64,000 nucleotides of DNA, taken from the NCBI GenBank assembly GCA_963921825.1, contig OY997588.1, forward strand, positions 138,167,203 to 138,231,202. Direction: 5' to 3'. Made by a program: the position numbers and the translations under genes. Below are positions 1-11,753 of the stretch, in pieces. Numbering within the stretch: the first letter of the stretch is position 1; every line of letters begins with the position of its first letter. The DNA comes from Erodium maritimum (Eukaryota; Streptophyta; Magnoliopsida; Geraniales; Geraniaceae). The notes beneath the pieces were generated by a model. It was not told where the DNA came from. It did not search any database and saw only the letters and a program-made list of their open reading frames with translations.

Positions 1-3000
1 CTACCCAGCGCTCCGCATCCAAAGATGGCTCCTGGCACCACCCCGTCTCCTCCTTTGGTCCGGGATCCTCTTCGGGGAAAGGCACCCATGTCTAAATCGG
101 AGAATGAGGAACCGGGGTGGAAGGAACTAGAGGCCCTCTACGAGGGAGTTTGGGTTCCTAACGCTGACCGTGTTCCTGTGATTCCAACGTTTCTCTCACC
201 ACCAATGGGTATGATCCACCATCATAGGTCCTTCAAATCGAAAGAAGCCGACTCTAACTCAAAGGGTCTAGTTTTATCGGGACCTCTAGATTCCCATCTA
301 ATTAGCCACCGAGATGGTCTCTCGTCCTGCTTAGAAGAGGAAGAGGAAGTAGATGTGGAGGTTCCGTATGCGATGATGAGTCCATCGATCCTGGCCCGGT
401 AACAATTTTCCATGATGGGAAAATTGTAGACCTCCAAGACACCCCGTAAGGAGGTTCTTCTTAAGATCATCACTAAGGCATGAAGGCGGTCGGCCGAAGG
501 TCTGGTCATCAAGGACATCGACTCAGGGATCTTCGGGTTTTATTTTTAAATAGAGACGGCACATGCATGGGTTCGAGGGAACGAGCTATGGTGTTTCGAT
601 GGACATCCACTTATGTTGGGTGATCTGGACCCGCTAGCTAGGGAGCCTCCCACTCTAGATCGACTTCAACTCTGGGTACATGCCCATGGACTTCCTTTGT
701 TGGTACGGACCAAGATCACAAGAGAGACAATCAGTTCGACTCTGGGAATGTGTGTTGATGTCTCATAAAATCGATGGGGCACCTGCTGGGGAGGAACAAT
801 GTCATATTCTGGCACCTTGTGGAGTGCCCTCTATGCTAGCTTCTACTTCGTTTTCGGGAATTCCCCGATCCGATTCGTGTCACACTTACTTATATAAAAC
901 TACTAGCATTTTGTTTTAATTGTGGTATGATTGGTCACATTGTGGCTGAGTGCGACTAGGAGGTGGTGGGTACTCCACGATTCGACTCTTCTATCCTGGA
1001 GTTCTAGAAGTACCGTTAGACCAGGGCTTATGAAACAGATTGGGACGGTCAGGCGTCCCGGAAATCGATATCCTCGACTTCTACACCTAAGGGTCCCTTG
1101 TCTCGCGGTAGGGGCCCGATACTATCCTCGGCTACTGCACCTAACGGTGCGTGCCTTAGGAGCGTTGTCAGACCTGCTCGGTCGATCTAGGCTGGAAATA
1201 CTTGGTGATCTGCCAGCCCTTGGATAACGGGAAAGCCGACGCCCCGAACCTGCCTAGGTATATAGGTAGAACTGGATTTGGAGATGGAGCTAAGTTTGGT
1301 ATTGGAGAAGGAGCTGGGGTAGTAAAGAGGGGGTCCATTGGAGAACTCCGGGAAGATCAGAATAAGGCGGAGAAGCAGCCTCACATGGAGGAATGAAAGA
1401 AATACAATGCTCTAGGGACTTGCCCTAGGAGAGGTCCCTTGGAAGAGCTTTGCCTCTCTTAAAAACTGATGACAACATGTTCGGTCGCACTCTACAAGGT
1501 ATGCAACAACTAGGCAATACATTGAGCAACAGTCATTGGCTTCGTCGTAATTTAGTTTTATTTCAGTTCACTTTTATTGCACCTCAAAAAACCGCATGTG
1601 TCGGTTCACTTGCGTTAGAGTTATGTGTAGAAAGACTTTCGAGACTTGATATCATGTAATAACTCTTTTAATTTTATTTGAATAATATATGAGTACTTTT
1701 TTTGTAAAAAAAATTGCATGTGTAAGTTTACTTATAATATGCTTACTAATTAGTGGGCTAAAAATAGTAAAGAGATAGTAATAATTTTTGTAAATTTAAT
1801 CATGTTTTGGCTTACATATGTTTTTGTGCACACAACCATGCATGTGGTTTTGGGACACTTTTAGCTTTGGTACATTACCACGAACACAGCTTATAGTTAT
1901 AGGGGACCATATATTACTATCAGCATGAATGGGTAGGTTTTTCATTAAGTATTTAAGTCATTGAGCATATGCATCCATGCCCGATGGTATCTTGTAAATT
2001 CTATGATTGAGTTATAAGTATTATGAATTAATGTATCAGTTTCACAATGTACATCTAGATGACTAGATCTAGTTAAGTCGTGTAATAATAGTATAATTAT
2101 TATGTCCAAGAGCCGTTCATGCTTATCTTTTGTTTATTTTTTTTGTTTATTTCTTAGTTTTCTTTTGTACGGTACTCGATGTCGTAGTTAGAGAAGTTGT
2201 GAACCCAATAGTACTTCTTTTAGCTATAACCTTAACTAATGAAATATTGAGTTTTAATAATAAACCAAGTGAACCCAACCACCACGGCACACTAACACAG
2301 TCTTCCACCAAGAACCATAAGTCATAGCATACATCTGCGTAGCGACGCTATCATGTGTATCATGACCAACGTGTCCTTATATCTCATTTTCATAGCTTTA
2401 TTAGTAATAAAGATGTGATGCAGATAAGCCGTCCGACATTTGTTAGGGTTCTAACCCGTCGGTACAATCAGGACCACCTGTCTATGTACCTCAGAGGATT
2501 GTTGAAGTACAACCCGACAATCGATCCCTAACCCCGGAAAAACAGAACTGAGACGAAGGGGACTAGCACGGGAATGCAGGTCCCATCCTCATCAAACCCT
2601 ACGGGAGAGATGGGGGAGTCAATGGAACCGGTGGGGTACCCACACACATTACAGTCGAGTGAGGAAGGGGTATCTGAAGCAGTCAGCAATCCGGAAGAGA
2701 GTACCAAAGAGGTCTTGCTGAAGCACGCTCGAGAGCTGCAGCTGGAGGGGACGGACCCTCCGCGGGAAGAATGATAGGACCCGACGGGGGTGGGAAGGTC
2801 TCTCCGGGACCTATAGCCACAGACCCGGGACCACCAGTGCTGGGGAGTCTCGGGAAAGCCGCACTCAAAGCACTAGCCTGTTTCCTTTTCGTTTTGCTGT
2901 TTATCGGTTTCATAGGTCGACTAGGTATTTGGTTATTTTGTCTTAGGATTTTGAGATCTTTTTTCTTTTGAAATGCCGGTAAGGGGAACTCTTGAAATTA

Positions 3001-3163
3001 AATCTGCGAGCACAAACAGACATTTTTTACGGATCCATGGGCACCTGGTCGACTACGGTCGACTGGGACAAATACCTGGAATCTTGGGCAGTTATGCCCT
3101 ACTACCCTGTAAGGTTTATCCTTTACAGTAGTATAATACCTCATTACTCGTTTCAAAAAAAAA
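1..3163 (+). mobile_element. LINE-type relic with ORF1 only and an A-tail
   Basis: The left edge lies outside the window. The copy reads rightward through a decayed DUF4283/zinc-knuckle ORF1 (to about 1450), an AT-rich stretch (about 1650-2420) in which I recognise nothing, a further coding-like block (about 2420-2970) and a 3' UTR ending in an A-run at 3155-3163 after ACTCGTTTC. The last 250 bases match the 3' end of the copy at 13908-14616 (shared GGTAAGGGGA, TCTGCGA, GGTCCATG and TTTCAAAAAAAA words), which supports this being a true LINE end. No endonuclease or reverse transcriptase is seen anywhere in it, unlike a complete plant LINE. That it is a non-autonomous or internally deleted LINE is inference; the AT-rich middle could be a separate insertion. 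Confidence 0.7.
25..1450 (+). pseudogene. LINE ORF1 relic (DUF4283-like + CCHC zinc knuckle)
   Basis: From ATG at 25 the frame is open for 125 codons (a proline-rich N-terminus, then an acidic stretch with EEEEE), stops at 400-402, and can be followed through further stops. Family landmarks after the first stop are KEVLLKIITKA, GLVIKDIDSGIFGFYF, WCFDGHPLMLGDLDP and LQLWVHAHGLP, the DUF4283 pattern of plant LINE ORF1 proteins. A zinc knuckle CX2CX4HX4C (CFNCGMIGHIVAEC) lies at 912-953 in another frame, so at least one frameshift separates it from the N-terminus. Such proteins are thought to bind element RNA in a ribonucleoprotein. The same landmarks recur on the minus strand at 30.4-31.7 kb and 7.7-8.8 kb. 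Clearly non-coding now. Confidence 0.75.
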
Positions 3164-3392
3164 GATGCGATCTTCTGCACTATAACACAAGAGTGTTGCA
3201 TCCACTTAACACTTTCGAGACTTAAAAAAAATCAACGTGATAATTATTCTCAACTCTCGGGTGTAAAATCTCTGATTTAAGTACAGATTTAGATATTAAA
3301 ATTACGACACGGCGTTTAAATTTCCATCCAAACATCCTAATACAATCTAAAGTTTCTATATGATAACATAACTCTCCGAAAGGCTTGTGTTA

Positions 3393-4760
3393 TTTTTTTT
3401 AGCAGAACGAGATATATTATTTAAATGTTGGCAATAAGAACAAGAAGAAATGGTTCTGGTATAAACCCTCCTTGCGATTCTCAGACAGGGGAGGAACATA
3501 CCGCCCTAGCAAGCCAGTGAGCTGCTTTGTTCACTATCTGCTTTACAAAATCGAGTTATACGTCCTCAAGTGTAGATAAAAGGGAAATACAATCGCTAAC
3601 AACTATCTCTGTAGGAGAAGATGACATTCTCTACTTGTTGATCATATCCATTATGACCTTACAATAATTTCGGATGGTGACTCTCTGGTGTGACCTTTGA
3701 TTTAGCCATTGCAGCGCATCCCTGATAGCATAAGTTTCCACCAATCCCGTATCCTGTGGACCTCGAAAAGAGGAGGATCTAGCCCCCTTGATCTGGCCTA
3801 TATCATTCCTACACACCCAACCTATACCTAGTTGTCATGTTGCTGCGAAGAGGGCTCCATCCATATTAATAGCCCATGTCCCATGTACTGGCTAGGCCTA
3901 GCAGGTTGATGCTTCATGACCTGATTGATTAGGATTAGAATTTCCAATCCTTTGACGAGTTTTTGCTTTCAACTACCCTACGTTAAGACAAGAGGTCGTG
4001 TAGTGGATTGACTCCGCTACCGGAGTGATATCATCCCACGTCTGTCTTTTTCTGGCCTTCCAAATTCCCATAGAATGAAACCTACCTCTCCCTTTTTATT
4101 CGAATGATTTATAGCCACTGTGGCTCTCAATCATTCTATAAAGTCTCTTATTTAATTGGGGAGGGATAGACCACTCCGTCGCCAGCATTCTGTCGTCACC
4201 GGGCATTGTAACCAACATGTGCATTTCTGATTCCTCACCCACTTGACACATAGGACAAGTTGGCACCATGTCCACCCTTTTAGGCCGGAATCTGGTAGTC
4301 ACTTGGAGGCACCCGCACAAGTTCTCCATAGGAAGTTCCAGACCTTCGGTAGGACATCAAGGCCCAAAAATGGATGTCTAGATGTCTAAGGAAGTCTTGG
4401 GAATGGTTGTCCATGATTGAGCATTCTATATGTTGACTTGACTAAGTATTGTCATAATTGTTCTTATGACCAATACCATGAGTCCGAGAGGGCCGTATTG
4501 CTAGTTGAGACTGATAGGATGGCTATACTGTCTTTCTCGTCGAACATCTCTTTAATTTTTACCTCATTTCACTTTCTAGAGCCTGGATCCATAAGCCTCG
4601 ACACATTCAGGTGTTCCAGCTCTGCGTTTTTCGATATGATCCAAGGCTCCAACCCAATGAGCCACGGGTTCCGAATAATTATGAAATAGTCTTAGACTGA
4701 GACCTTAGTTGGAGGCCATTTGAGCGCGTCGGAGCTTTGAGCTTGAACCAGAAAACATAA
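3393..4760 (-). mobile_element. 3' part of a LINE ORF2 (zf-RVT and RNase H)
   Basis: Read on the minus strand, this segment carries the region after a LINE reverse transcriptase. In order: RNPWLIG and MFDEKDSIAILS words (4.7-4.5 kb), a zf-RVT-like motif CPMCQVGEESEMHML (about 4250), then an RNase H domain with NMDGA (about 3870) and GLVETYAIRDALQWL (about 3710). It ends in a T-run on the plus strand at 3393-3400, the A-tail of the element. Reading frames are broken by many stops; the longest open pieces are 4096-4329 and 3631-3816. The last Cys of the zinc motif appears as Met. The upstream EN and RT domains are missing, so this is a 5'-truncated insertion or a relic. It abuts the copy that ends at 3163. 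Confidence 0.75.
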
Positions 4761-5473
4761 GTGTATGGCATGTTAGGCTAAGATTACTACATAGTCGGTC
4801 TTTTAATCGACGATCGGATGGAATCCACTAATAAAGAGAGTCGATCAAACACGCCACCAAAGACAATGCCCGCACCTGCCAGAGATCCGCCAGAATTAGG
4901 CGAATGAGCCCTTGTCGACAAAATTCCGGTAGAGGGAACCTATAAAAAAACAAAGATAACAAAAAAAATCAACAAAAAACACCACCCCTAGATGACCGAA
5001 GATTTGGCCGATAACCACCAAATCTTTCGGCGAATGAGGGAGAGGCCTACGACGGCCCTCTGTCGTTAGGATCTGGGGATGGAAGGGACAGAAAGAAGTG
5101 GACGGCACCAATGGACCCAAGTCGGTAAATCTGACCAGTAGGAGGGCGGTGGAAGAAGGGGTGTGGCGGCCTGAAGAGCGCGACAATGACCAAGTGGAGG
5201 GAGAGGAAGGGACGAAATAGAGAAAAATAACGAGAGAGCCCCCATCGGTAGCTCCCATGGCCGGATCCACGGTAGCTGCCAGTAACGACGGTAAAACTAC
5301 TACATCCAATAGTTATGGCTCATATGATGCATTTGTTGATTAAATAAAGTAGTTAGGGACCAACGATTGTTTTTCCCTTATATAAAATCAACCCCAAACT
5401 GATCAACATTATTCAAAATATGCATATTCTCATTCTGAAATCAAATTCCCCATCTTCTTCAATTCTTGTCTTC
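4761..5473. other. No recognised gene; GC-richer stretch with an unidentified open frame
   Basis: The minus strand is open for 137 codons (4896-5309), predicting a protein rich in Ser/Pro with a hydrophobic aromatic stretch (VVFFVDFFCYLCFF). I recognise no domain, and the frame does not clearly join the LINE ORF2 relic next to it. Composition alone may keep it open. The remainder is AT-rich and holds nothing I can name. Confidence 0.35.
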
Positions 5474-5483
5474 AATCTCAATT

Positions 5484-5845
5484 GTGGACCTGATCCACCA
5501 TTGGCAAGGCTTTGCTCCTCGAGGTTTGGCTGACCTTTATTGGAAAAGGATCATGTTCATCTGTTTTTGGTTCATTTGGCTCTCTCGGAACTCTATTGTT
5601 TTTTCTGATAAAGTGGAGCCTCCTGAGTTGGTCACTCTCAGAATTAAGCTTTTTAGCTTCTCATTATTGAGCCTCAACTCATCTGCGATTCAGGCAGAAG
5701 ATCTAGAACTCTGGAAGCTATCTCCTCTATGCTGTTTTTCGCACCCTTAACAGCACCTCTTTTCAGTTTGTTCTTAGCATTTCGGCTTCCTTGTATCTGC
5801 CTCTATTTGCTTTTTAATAAAATCGTTTTTTTTGCAGATAAAAAA
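5484..5845 (+). mobile_element. 5'-truncated LINE insertion (ORF2 C-terminus)
   Basis: The segment opens in the last part of a LINE ORF2: an open frame at 5466-5750 predicts LADLYWKRIMFICFWFIWLSRN followed by SIVFSD, the tryptophan-rich region that follows zf-RVT in plant LINEs. It then passes through a short UTR with AATAAA-like sequence and ends in an A-rich tail at 5840-5847. The 10-bp word AATCTCAATT occurs immediately before (5474-5483) and after (5846-5855), a plausible target-site duplication. Heavy 5' truncation is typical of LINE integration. The duplication overlaps the A-tail, so its exact edge is uncertain by a few bases. Confidence 0.7.
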
Positions 5846-5855
5846 AATCTCAATT

Positions 5856-7208
5856 CTTAACATACTTATCTTATTCATCAACATATGGAACCAGTTGGGT
5901 CACAATCACTATTTCTATCTGTGGGTATTATTTTCCCGTGCACGCCAAACATATTACGGAAATCAAGGATAAAGACTCATCGAAATGATAGAGGCCAACC
6001 AGAAAAACACCACAAGAGGATCCCTATGTAGTGAGAAATGTTTTTAATTGGGAAATTTTGGTTTTATGTTTTAGCTATTATTGTTTCAATTAAAATCCAA
6101 TATATATCTGATTATGTAATGTGTAAGTTATTTGAGTGAATTTATATTTTCACGACTTTCTTTGTATATAATTATCGGTATTAGAATTCGAAATAATAAA
6201 GTCGTTGAAGAGGCAACTATTAGTCTTAATGGTCTTAGTTATTTTATTCTTAATAATTTCCCTTCCTCTAATAATGAATAATCATGGTCCATGATTACAT
6301 ACACCCTCTCCTATGCGCCTCATCTCTCCATGGGTGCTTTATGGGGCCTGGTGAGGCTGTTTGTCTGACCACACTTGAGTTTCGTGGATCATTACACATC
6401 TCACCAACATGATCAAAACTGAAGATGAGAAGTTTCTTTTTGTACCATAAGGGAGCATGACTATACCTCCGATAGATGTCAGAATCGTTGTTGTGTCCAT
6501 CCTCCGTCAGCCCTACTTGTCCAACCACTATGATCACGCTTGCTAGCATTACGTGCCCCACCCCCACAACCAGATCTGGTTAATGCGGATCTCGAACCCC
6601 AACAAAGCATGAAAACTAAGCAGTGGATGAAAAAATCAATAACAACAAAGAACCTAGATAGGAAACAGGGATCACAGGGAAGCTTGAGAACCACCCCAGA
6701 TGCCGATGAGAATTCACCTGCATTAACATCGATGACGACAGAGAACCCTAAAAAGGGTAAGAGGGGTGGCTTCTGTTGCATCTTAGATCCTATTTTGATA
6801 CACAAAATATCATTTCCTCTTAAAACATACTATTTTCACACCGTATTTTCGTACAAAATCAACAATCATGTCTTAACGTGATTGGTCAGGACCTTAATAG
6901 TTAATACCATGTAATTTTCCAACTTAGTTGATCTAGGTTTATGTAAATTTATTGGGTCTATATTTTTTTGTTTTCAAGATTGTTTAAAGGAGTAAAACTA
7001 TTTGTATATTTTATACGGTTTTCTCTTATTCTGAATTTTTGTATTTTGATATACAGTTCACTATAATGTTCGTATACAATTTCATAATCGAAATAGTTTG
7101 GCATTGTAGAGGTGGGTGATGAATTAATGAAGATTTTGATAAATATTTGAAAGATAAATAGAATTTGAAAATGATTTACATATAACTTGGCATACGCATT
7201 ATGACGAC
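5856..7208. other. Intergenic, nothing identified
   Basis: Mostly AT-rich. A GC-richer block at 6290-6780 keeps frames open on both strands (plus 6540-6881, 113 codons; minus 6295-6567 and 6479-6805). The predicted peptides show no domain or repeat that I recognise, and mutually overlapping open frames on both strands argue for composition rather than coding. Confidence 0.4.
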
Positions 7209-9428
7209 TTTTTTTTACTGAAAGGTGCAATGTTATTAATCAGATAATAAACTACATATATGTGCTATCGGAAAATTCATGTCCACCAAGATAAGAACAG
7301 ACCTTGAACAAACTCGTTCGCTGTTCTTTTAAACAAAGAATCGTCACATACAGTATTGTTACGCTACATAGACAATAAAGAAAGAAGTGGGTTGAGAAAC
7401 GGAAATTGGAAGTCCTGCTAATAAACCAGAGCAAGGACTGCTTTAGTAACAGGAGGTAAGGTTTGAACCAAGGACCCCTCCCGGAGCTAGTCCCTGAAGC
7501 TTGGGGACCTAACTTTCCTCCTGGAGGGGCTTCTTACCAGTCCTCACCTGATCATCCCGGGGTTCACCAGCCGAACCCTTCTCCACTCTACCGCTACCGT
7601 CCGTAGCTCTAGAATCAGCTCTAGCCCTAGGTCTGGGTCCAAGTTCAGGCCTGCCGATGGGGCCAAGAAAACCTGAAACTTCGGTTCTCTTGCTCCCAAA
7701 TAGCTGACCGGTCCTCTAGTTACACCAACCGAGGTCCACCGCCCCCGCCTAGGTAATGCCACGAGCCCCTAGACCCCTAGGTACAGTGCCCTTTCCTTGA
7801 GGCAAGACGCCCTTAGGTATAGTGCCTGGGGATACAGTCCTGGTCTCCAACCGAGGTCCCTGGGTATTCCAGTCAATCACATACCACTTTTCTCCCTTAT
7901 CCCTTTGAAACTCCAAGATAGAGGAATCGAAAAGCGACCCGTTCATAGTTTCCCGGTCACTCCTTTGCAGTATGGTCAATCATCCCACAATTGTAGCAGA
8001 AGGATGGAAATTTGGTGTACGTGAAAAGACCGAATCGGGTTCGGAAACTCCTTGAACCGCATCAGTAGATGTCGGCGCAAGGGGCGCTCTACCAGGTTCC
8101 AAAATCGAACCTTCACAGTCCCTCCCTAACAACTATCCCATATATCACATGATACCTCCACACACATCCCGAGCGTCGATGTCCGAGTCCGTACTAACGG
8201 AGGAATCCCGTGGACATGAACCCAAAGCTGGAGCCGGTCAAGAGCAGGAGGCTACCTAGCCATCGGGTCCAAGTCCTTAAGGAGGAGTGGACGTCTGTTA
8301 AAACACCATGGCTCATTGTCCCGGACCCATGCATGCGCCTCCGAACCTGAAGATTTCAGGTCCGATGTCCTTGATCACAAGGCCCTATGCAGCTCTACCT
8401 CATGCCTTGGTGATGATCCAGAGGAGAACCTCATTTCGAGGCGGTTTAAAGGACCAGAGCTTACTCATCATTGCGAATTTCTGGCGGGTAATAATCGAAG
8501 GATCTTGCGGGGAATACAAGACGAGGATCTCTTGTTCCTCCTCCTCCAGCGAGCAAGATGAGATTTCGTCCTGAAGACTGGCAAGGCTGGACTCGAGGGA
8601 CTCCAATAATCCTGATGGTCCCGGAGTCGGGCTGGCCTCGCGAATCCTGAGCACCTGACGCCAACGAACCATACCCAGAGGCGTGGTAAGCAGTGCTGTA
8701 ATGAGAGGGATCCTCACCGCGTTAGGGGCCACGGTTCTGTCTAACACCGCCTTCACCGATGCCCCTCGTGATCCACTAGGGGATTCTTTACCTTGAGAGG
8801 ATCCTGATACAATAGGGGTATTGCAGCCTCACAAATGGACGGTGCAACCTTCACAAAATCTGGAGGGATATTAGGCCTAGGGCTCGGAGGCGAAGAACCA
8901 ACGACCTTAGGATTTGCGAGTAGAGAAGGCGATGGAGGAGCGCGGGGAGTAGGGTAACAAGGAACAAAAGGAATAGGAGAGGAGGCAACCAGAGGCGGCG
9001 GAGGGAGATCCAAATGGGGATTGTTTGCAGCTGAAGCAACGGGCTTAGCCTTCACCGGTCGACCCCAACGCGGTTTCCCAGAAAGGTGCGACGTGGAGGC
9101 TCCTATCGTGAAGGATACAAGGCCGTAGGGAGTATAAGAAATTGTGGTTCCACCGAGAGAGAAGGAGGCGCAAATAGAAGCCCAGTTAGGGTTTGCTTCG
9201 GCTTCCTCCTACGCTGGGACTTTAAAGGCGGAACCACCTCAGGAGAACAGAGCGAGATCTTCGAGGGAGAAGGATACACTAGAGACGACATGGTAGAGCC
9301 GGCAGTTGCAGCAGCAACGTCAATAATGGTGTCGGCAACGGAGAAAAAGTTAGGGAGCACTATAGTCGTAGAGGCTAGGGCTAGGGTTTACTCTCGAGAC
9401 TTGAGAGAGAAGATTACATTGTTATAGT
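7209..9428 (-). mobile_element. LINE relic with 5' leader, ORF1 and A-tail but no RT
   Basis: On the minus strand this runs from a pyrimidine-rich leader containing AAACCCTAG (around 9380) through a degraded ORF1 to a tail CTTTCAGTAAAAAAAA (T-run 7209-7216 on the plus strand). ORF1, zinc knuckle and 3' end fit in about 2.2 kb, with no endonuclease or RT between them. The flanks TACGCATTATGA (about 7194) and TACGCAAATATGGA (about 9430) could be an eroded target duplication, but this is weak. The layout resembles the copy at 1-3163 in having ORF1 and a 3' end without ORF2, although its tail sequence differs. Confidence 0.65.
7440..9291 (-). pseudogene. LINE ORF1 relic (DUF4283-like + zinc knuckle)
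   Basis: The likely original start is the ATG at 9289-9291, giving MSSLVYPSPSKISLCSPEVV. Another open block (8400-8756) predicts KAPVLDRTVAPNAV-type sequence, an acidic EEEEQE patch and PPRNEVLLWIITKA, matching the KEVLLRVITRA landmark of the 31-kb copy. A zinc knuckle lies at 7957-7998: C-Y-N-C-G-M-I-D-H, but the codon that should give the last Cys is TGA (7957-7959), so the knuckle is cut by its own stop. The C-terminal block (7749-7979, 7544-7762) is Pro/Gly-rich, as in the related copies. Many stops and frameshifts: a dead gene. Confidence 0.7.
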
Positions 9429-9916
9429 ACGCAAATATGGATCTAAGAATTAATTTTAGTTTAATTTATAAAGTTATGACGACACTTAGTTTGTGATAAG
9501 TTCATGTATAGTCTTTTAATACAAATATAATTATGTACATGGTCGTAATCGACTAAGGCAATCATCTAGGAACTTATTTTTACAACATCGATTTGATTTT
9601 AATAAATCATAAGGTTTCAGGCGGATTAGACTACTTTAGACACTATAGTAAAAATCGAGATTAGTCCACGTCTAGACGGATATTTTTACAATACCGATCC
9701 CATTTTTATGTTTTTATCTTAAATCTTTATAACTGATCATTCTATATATTTATTGTTATCATTATTAAAATAATGTTTATTATTAACATTTTTTTAAATA
9801 TATGTATTTTTTAGCACAATAAAGGAGATTTTATTGATGTAGAACCAAAATCTGACAAAAAACATAATTATGAAAAGAAAGATTAAGAAAAAGATCTATT
9901 ATGTAGACAACAATCG
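9429..9916. other. AT-rich intergenic, nothing identified
   Basis: No open frame of note, no inverted or tandem repeat that I can see, and no recognisable transposon end. Confidence 0.5.
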
Positions 9917-11430
9917 TTTACTATACAACGAAATACCCGGTTATACTAGGATGAGTAAAGGGGAGGCCAATGCCTCTAAGGGTTATATCGACATTAGTAC
10001 GTCGGTTGTAATCACTACTTGTCTCGACTTGTAGATGTCTGGAGCTATGGATGCGGGGCGCTTGATGGGACAACAAACATCCGGGGAATAACCCAGGGAA
10101 TAGGGGAAGTATGAGTTCGGGTGTAAGACAAACTTGACAGGGCGATGTGTGTTTCCCTAGACACACCTCGTTGCTGGGGAGGTCCTTCATAAGCTTTGAC
10201 GAAACTGTTGAGAGGGTCTCGTCTTGTTCATCTTTGGGGTCCTCAGGGTTGTTCCTCCCTTTTCCAGAAGGTCCGATCTTGTATCTCCAAGGGGGTCTTG
10301 GAAGCTTCCAAGGATGTTGTGACAACCAACCTTATTCTCGAGGTAGGCAAGAGGTCATGTGTTTCCTTTGCCTCTTCAAGTCCCAGGGTTCGACTCCTTC
10401 TAGTGTGTTGAATGGGCTGGTCGGCCTTAATGTGGTCTGCCCCCTTAACAGTATTACCTAAGGCAAGAGATCCTAGGTCGGAGACGGGTCTCGGGTTGCC
10501 CGATTGGTCTTGTCTAGCGAATGATGACAACAGTGGAAATGAGGTCTCTCATAGGTGTGCGTCATACAAACCCCTGTATCTAGAATGGTTTCCTACGGCC
10601 TGATGTCTGTTTCTCACTTTGGACCCAAGTCTTGCACCAGGCGCGACGGTGTGTCCATATACATGTCACCCCTAACATAGCCCCTCAGAGTGGTCTTTCG
10701 GGTCGGTTTGCCAGATAGCGCATGAGGAAAAACATCTTCTTCTCCTTGATGGTTCATCTGTTCCCGATGGTAGTTCACGGCTTGTGTTGCTAGGCCCCGA
10801 GAAGTGTTGAGGCCGACGAGTTGGGAAGGGATCCGTAAGCGGTGGTATAGATGGGGGAAGGATATTTTTTGCACGCCTAGGTGAGCCTGCCACGTATTCC
10901 TCGGCAGTTGTAGCAAGCCTCCTCATCCCGGGTAGTTGGCGCGGTACGGGACCATTCCTGGCATAATAGAGACGACCGAGGAAGTTAGTGGATTACCTTT
11001 CGTCATCTCGATAAAGGGTGCTGGAGAGCTACAGAGAGGCGTGTCTAGTTTCGGCCTTGATGTGGATCTAAAGATGGAGGAAGGGGGAGCCTTTGGAGCC
11101 ATTACAGGTAAGGACCGAGAGGGAGGGATGGTGGGTCGGTGTATGAGACATTGAGGTCGTTGGATGCGCTATAACTTTATAAATTCTCGCGTGGGTGCTG
11201 GTGGCATGACAGGGATTGACGGGACAGGACGAGGGTCAGTCTTGATCCCATCATTTGTCTCCTTAGGGCTCAGTGTAGGTGCAGGTATCACAGTAGGCTT
11301 TACGTGGGGTGTTAGAGCCAAATGGAGTAACAAATGGTACAGTGATCGTCGGGTGGGAGAGGTGTAGAATTGAAGGGTGAAGGTGACGTTAATACACTGG
11401 AAGGGAATCGAGAGAAACGATAGAACCCTC
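9917..11430 (-). mobile_element. Degraded LINE ORF1-type copy
   Basis: The minus strand resembles the copy at 34.6-36.9 kb in its C-terminal region: HDLLPTS (from the frame 10243-10530) against MHDLLPTTS (frame 35165-35386), with similar spacing. A decayed zinc knuckle lies at 10871-10915 (C-Y-N-C, then Gly where His is expected, and a stop before the last Cys). The GC-rich N-terminal block and leader run to about 11430. Only about 500 bp separate the leader from the knuckle, so most of the DUF4283-like region is deleted. The left edge is not defined; no A-tail is seen. Confidence 0.55.
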
Positions 11431-11602
11431 TAAGAACATTTTTTCTTTCTTTTAAGTTAACTATAGATTTAATAATTATAGAAAGTAAATATATACCTCT
11501 TAAATATTTATTTAAAAAGTTTATATAATATAACTCATATTTTGATAGTATTTATGCACATTATTAATAATTTAAAAAAAAATGCAATTTCGATTAATCC
11601 CG

Positions 11603-11753
11603 AACTAATTTCCACCTAATACTTAAGACCTCTTGTCGCCCTACTAAAACGCCTAGAATTTTTTTCCAACTAATTCCCACCTAGTGCTTGAGACCTCTTG
11701 TCACCCTATTAACACCTAGCATTTTCCCCAACTAATTCTCACTTAATGCTCAA
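11603..11753. repeat. Tandem repeat of about 62-66 bp, third unit split by a transposon
   Basis: Units begin AACTAATTYCCACCTA, contain ACCTCTTGTC and end near TTTTCCCC. Two units lie here; a third starts at about 11728 and is interrupted at 11753, and its remainder (CCTCTTGTCATTTTAGCG) resumes after 13856. The split gives an independent check on the borders of the Harbinger element inserted into it. Confidence 0.7.

Noticed and set aside
4896..5309. 137-codon minus-strand frame
   Set aside because: No domain, no clear start context, low-complexity composition; left as unidentified sequence.
10380..10400. GGTTCGACTCC as the B box of a tRNA or SINE
   Set aside because: No A box at a suitable distance, no cloverleaf, and the surrounding sequence aligns with the LINE copy near 35.2 kb.
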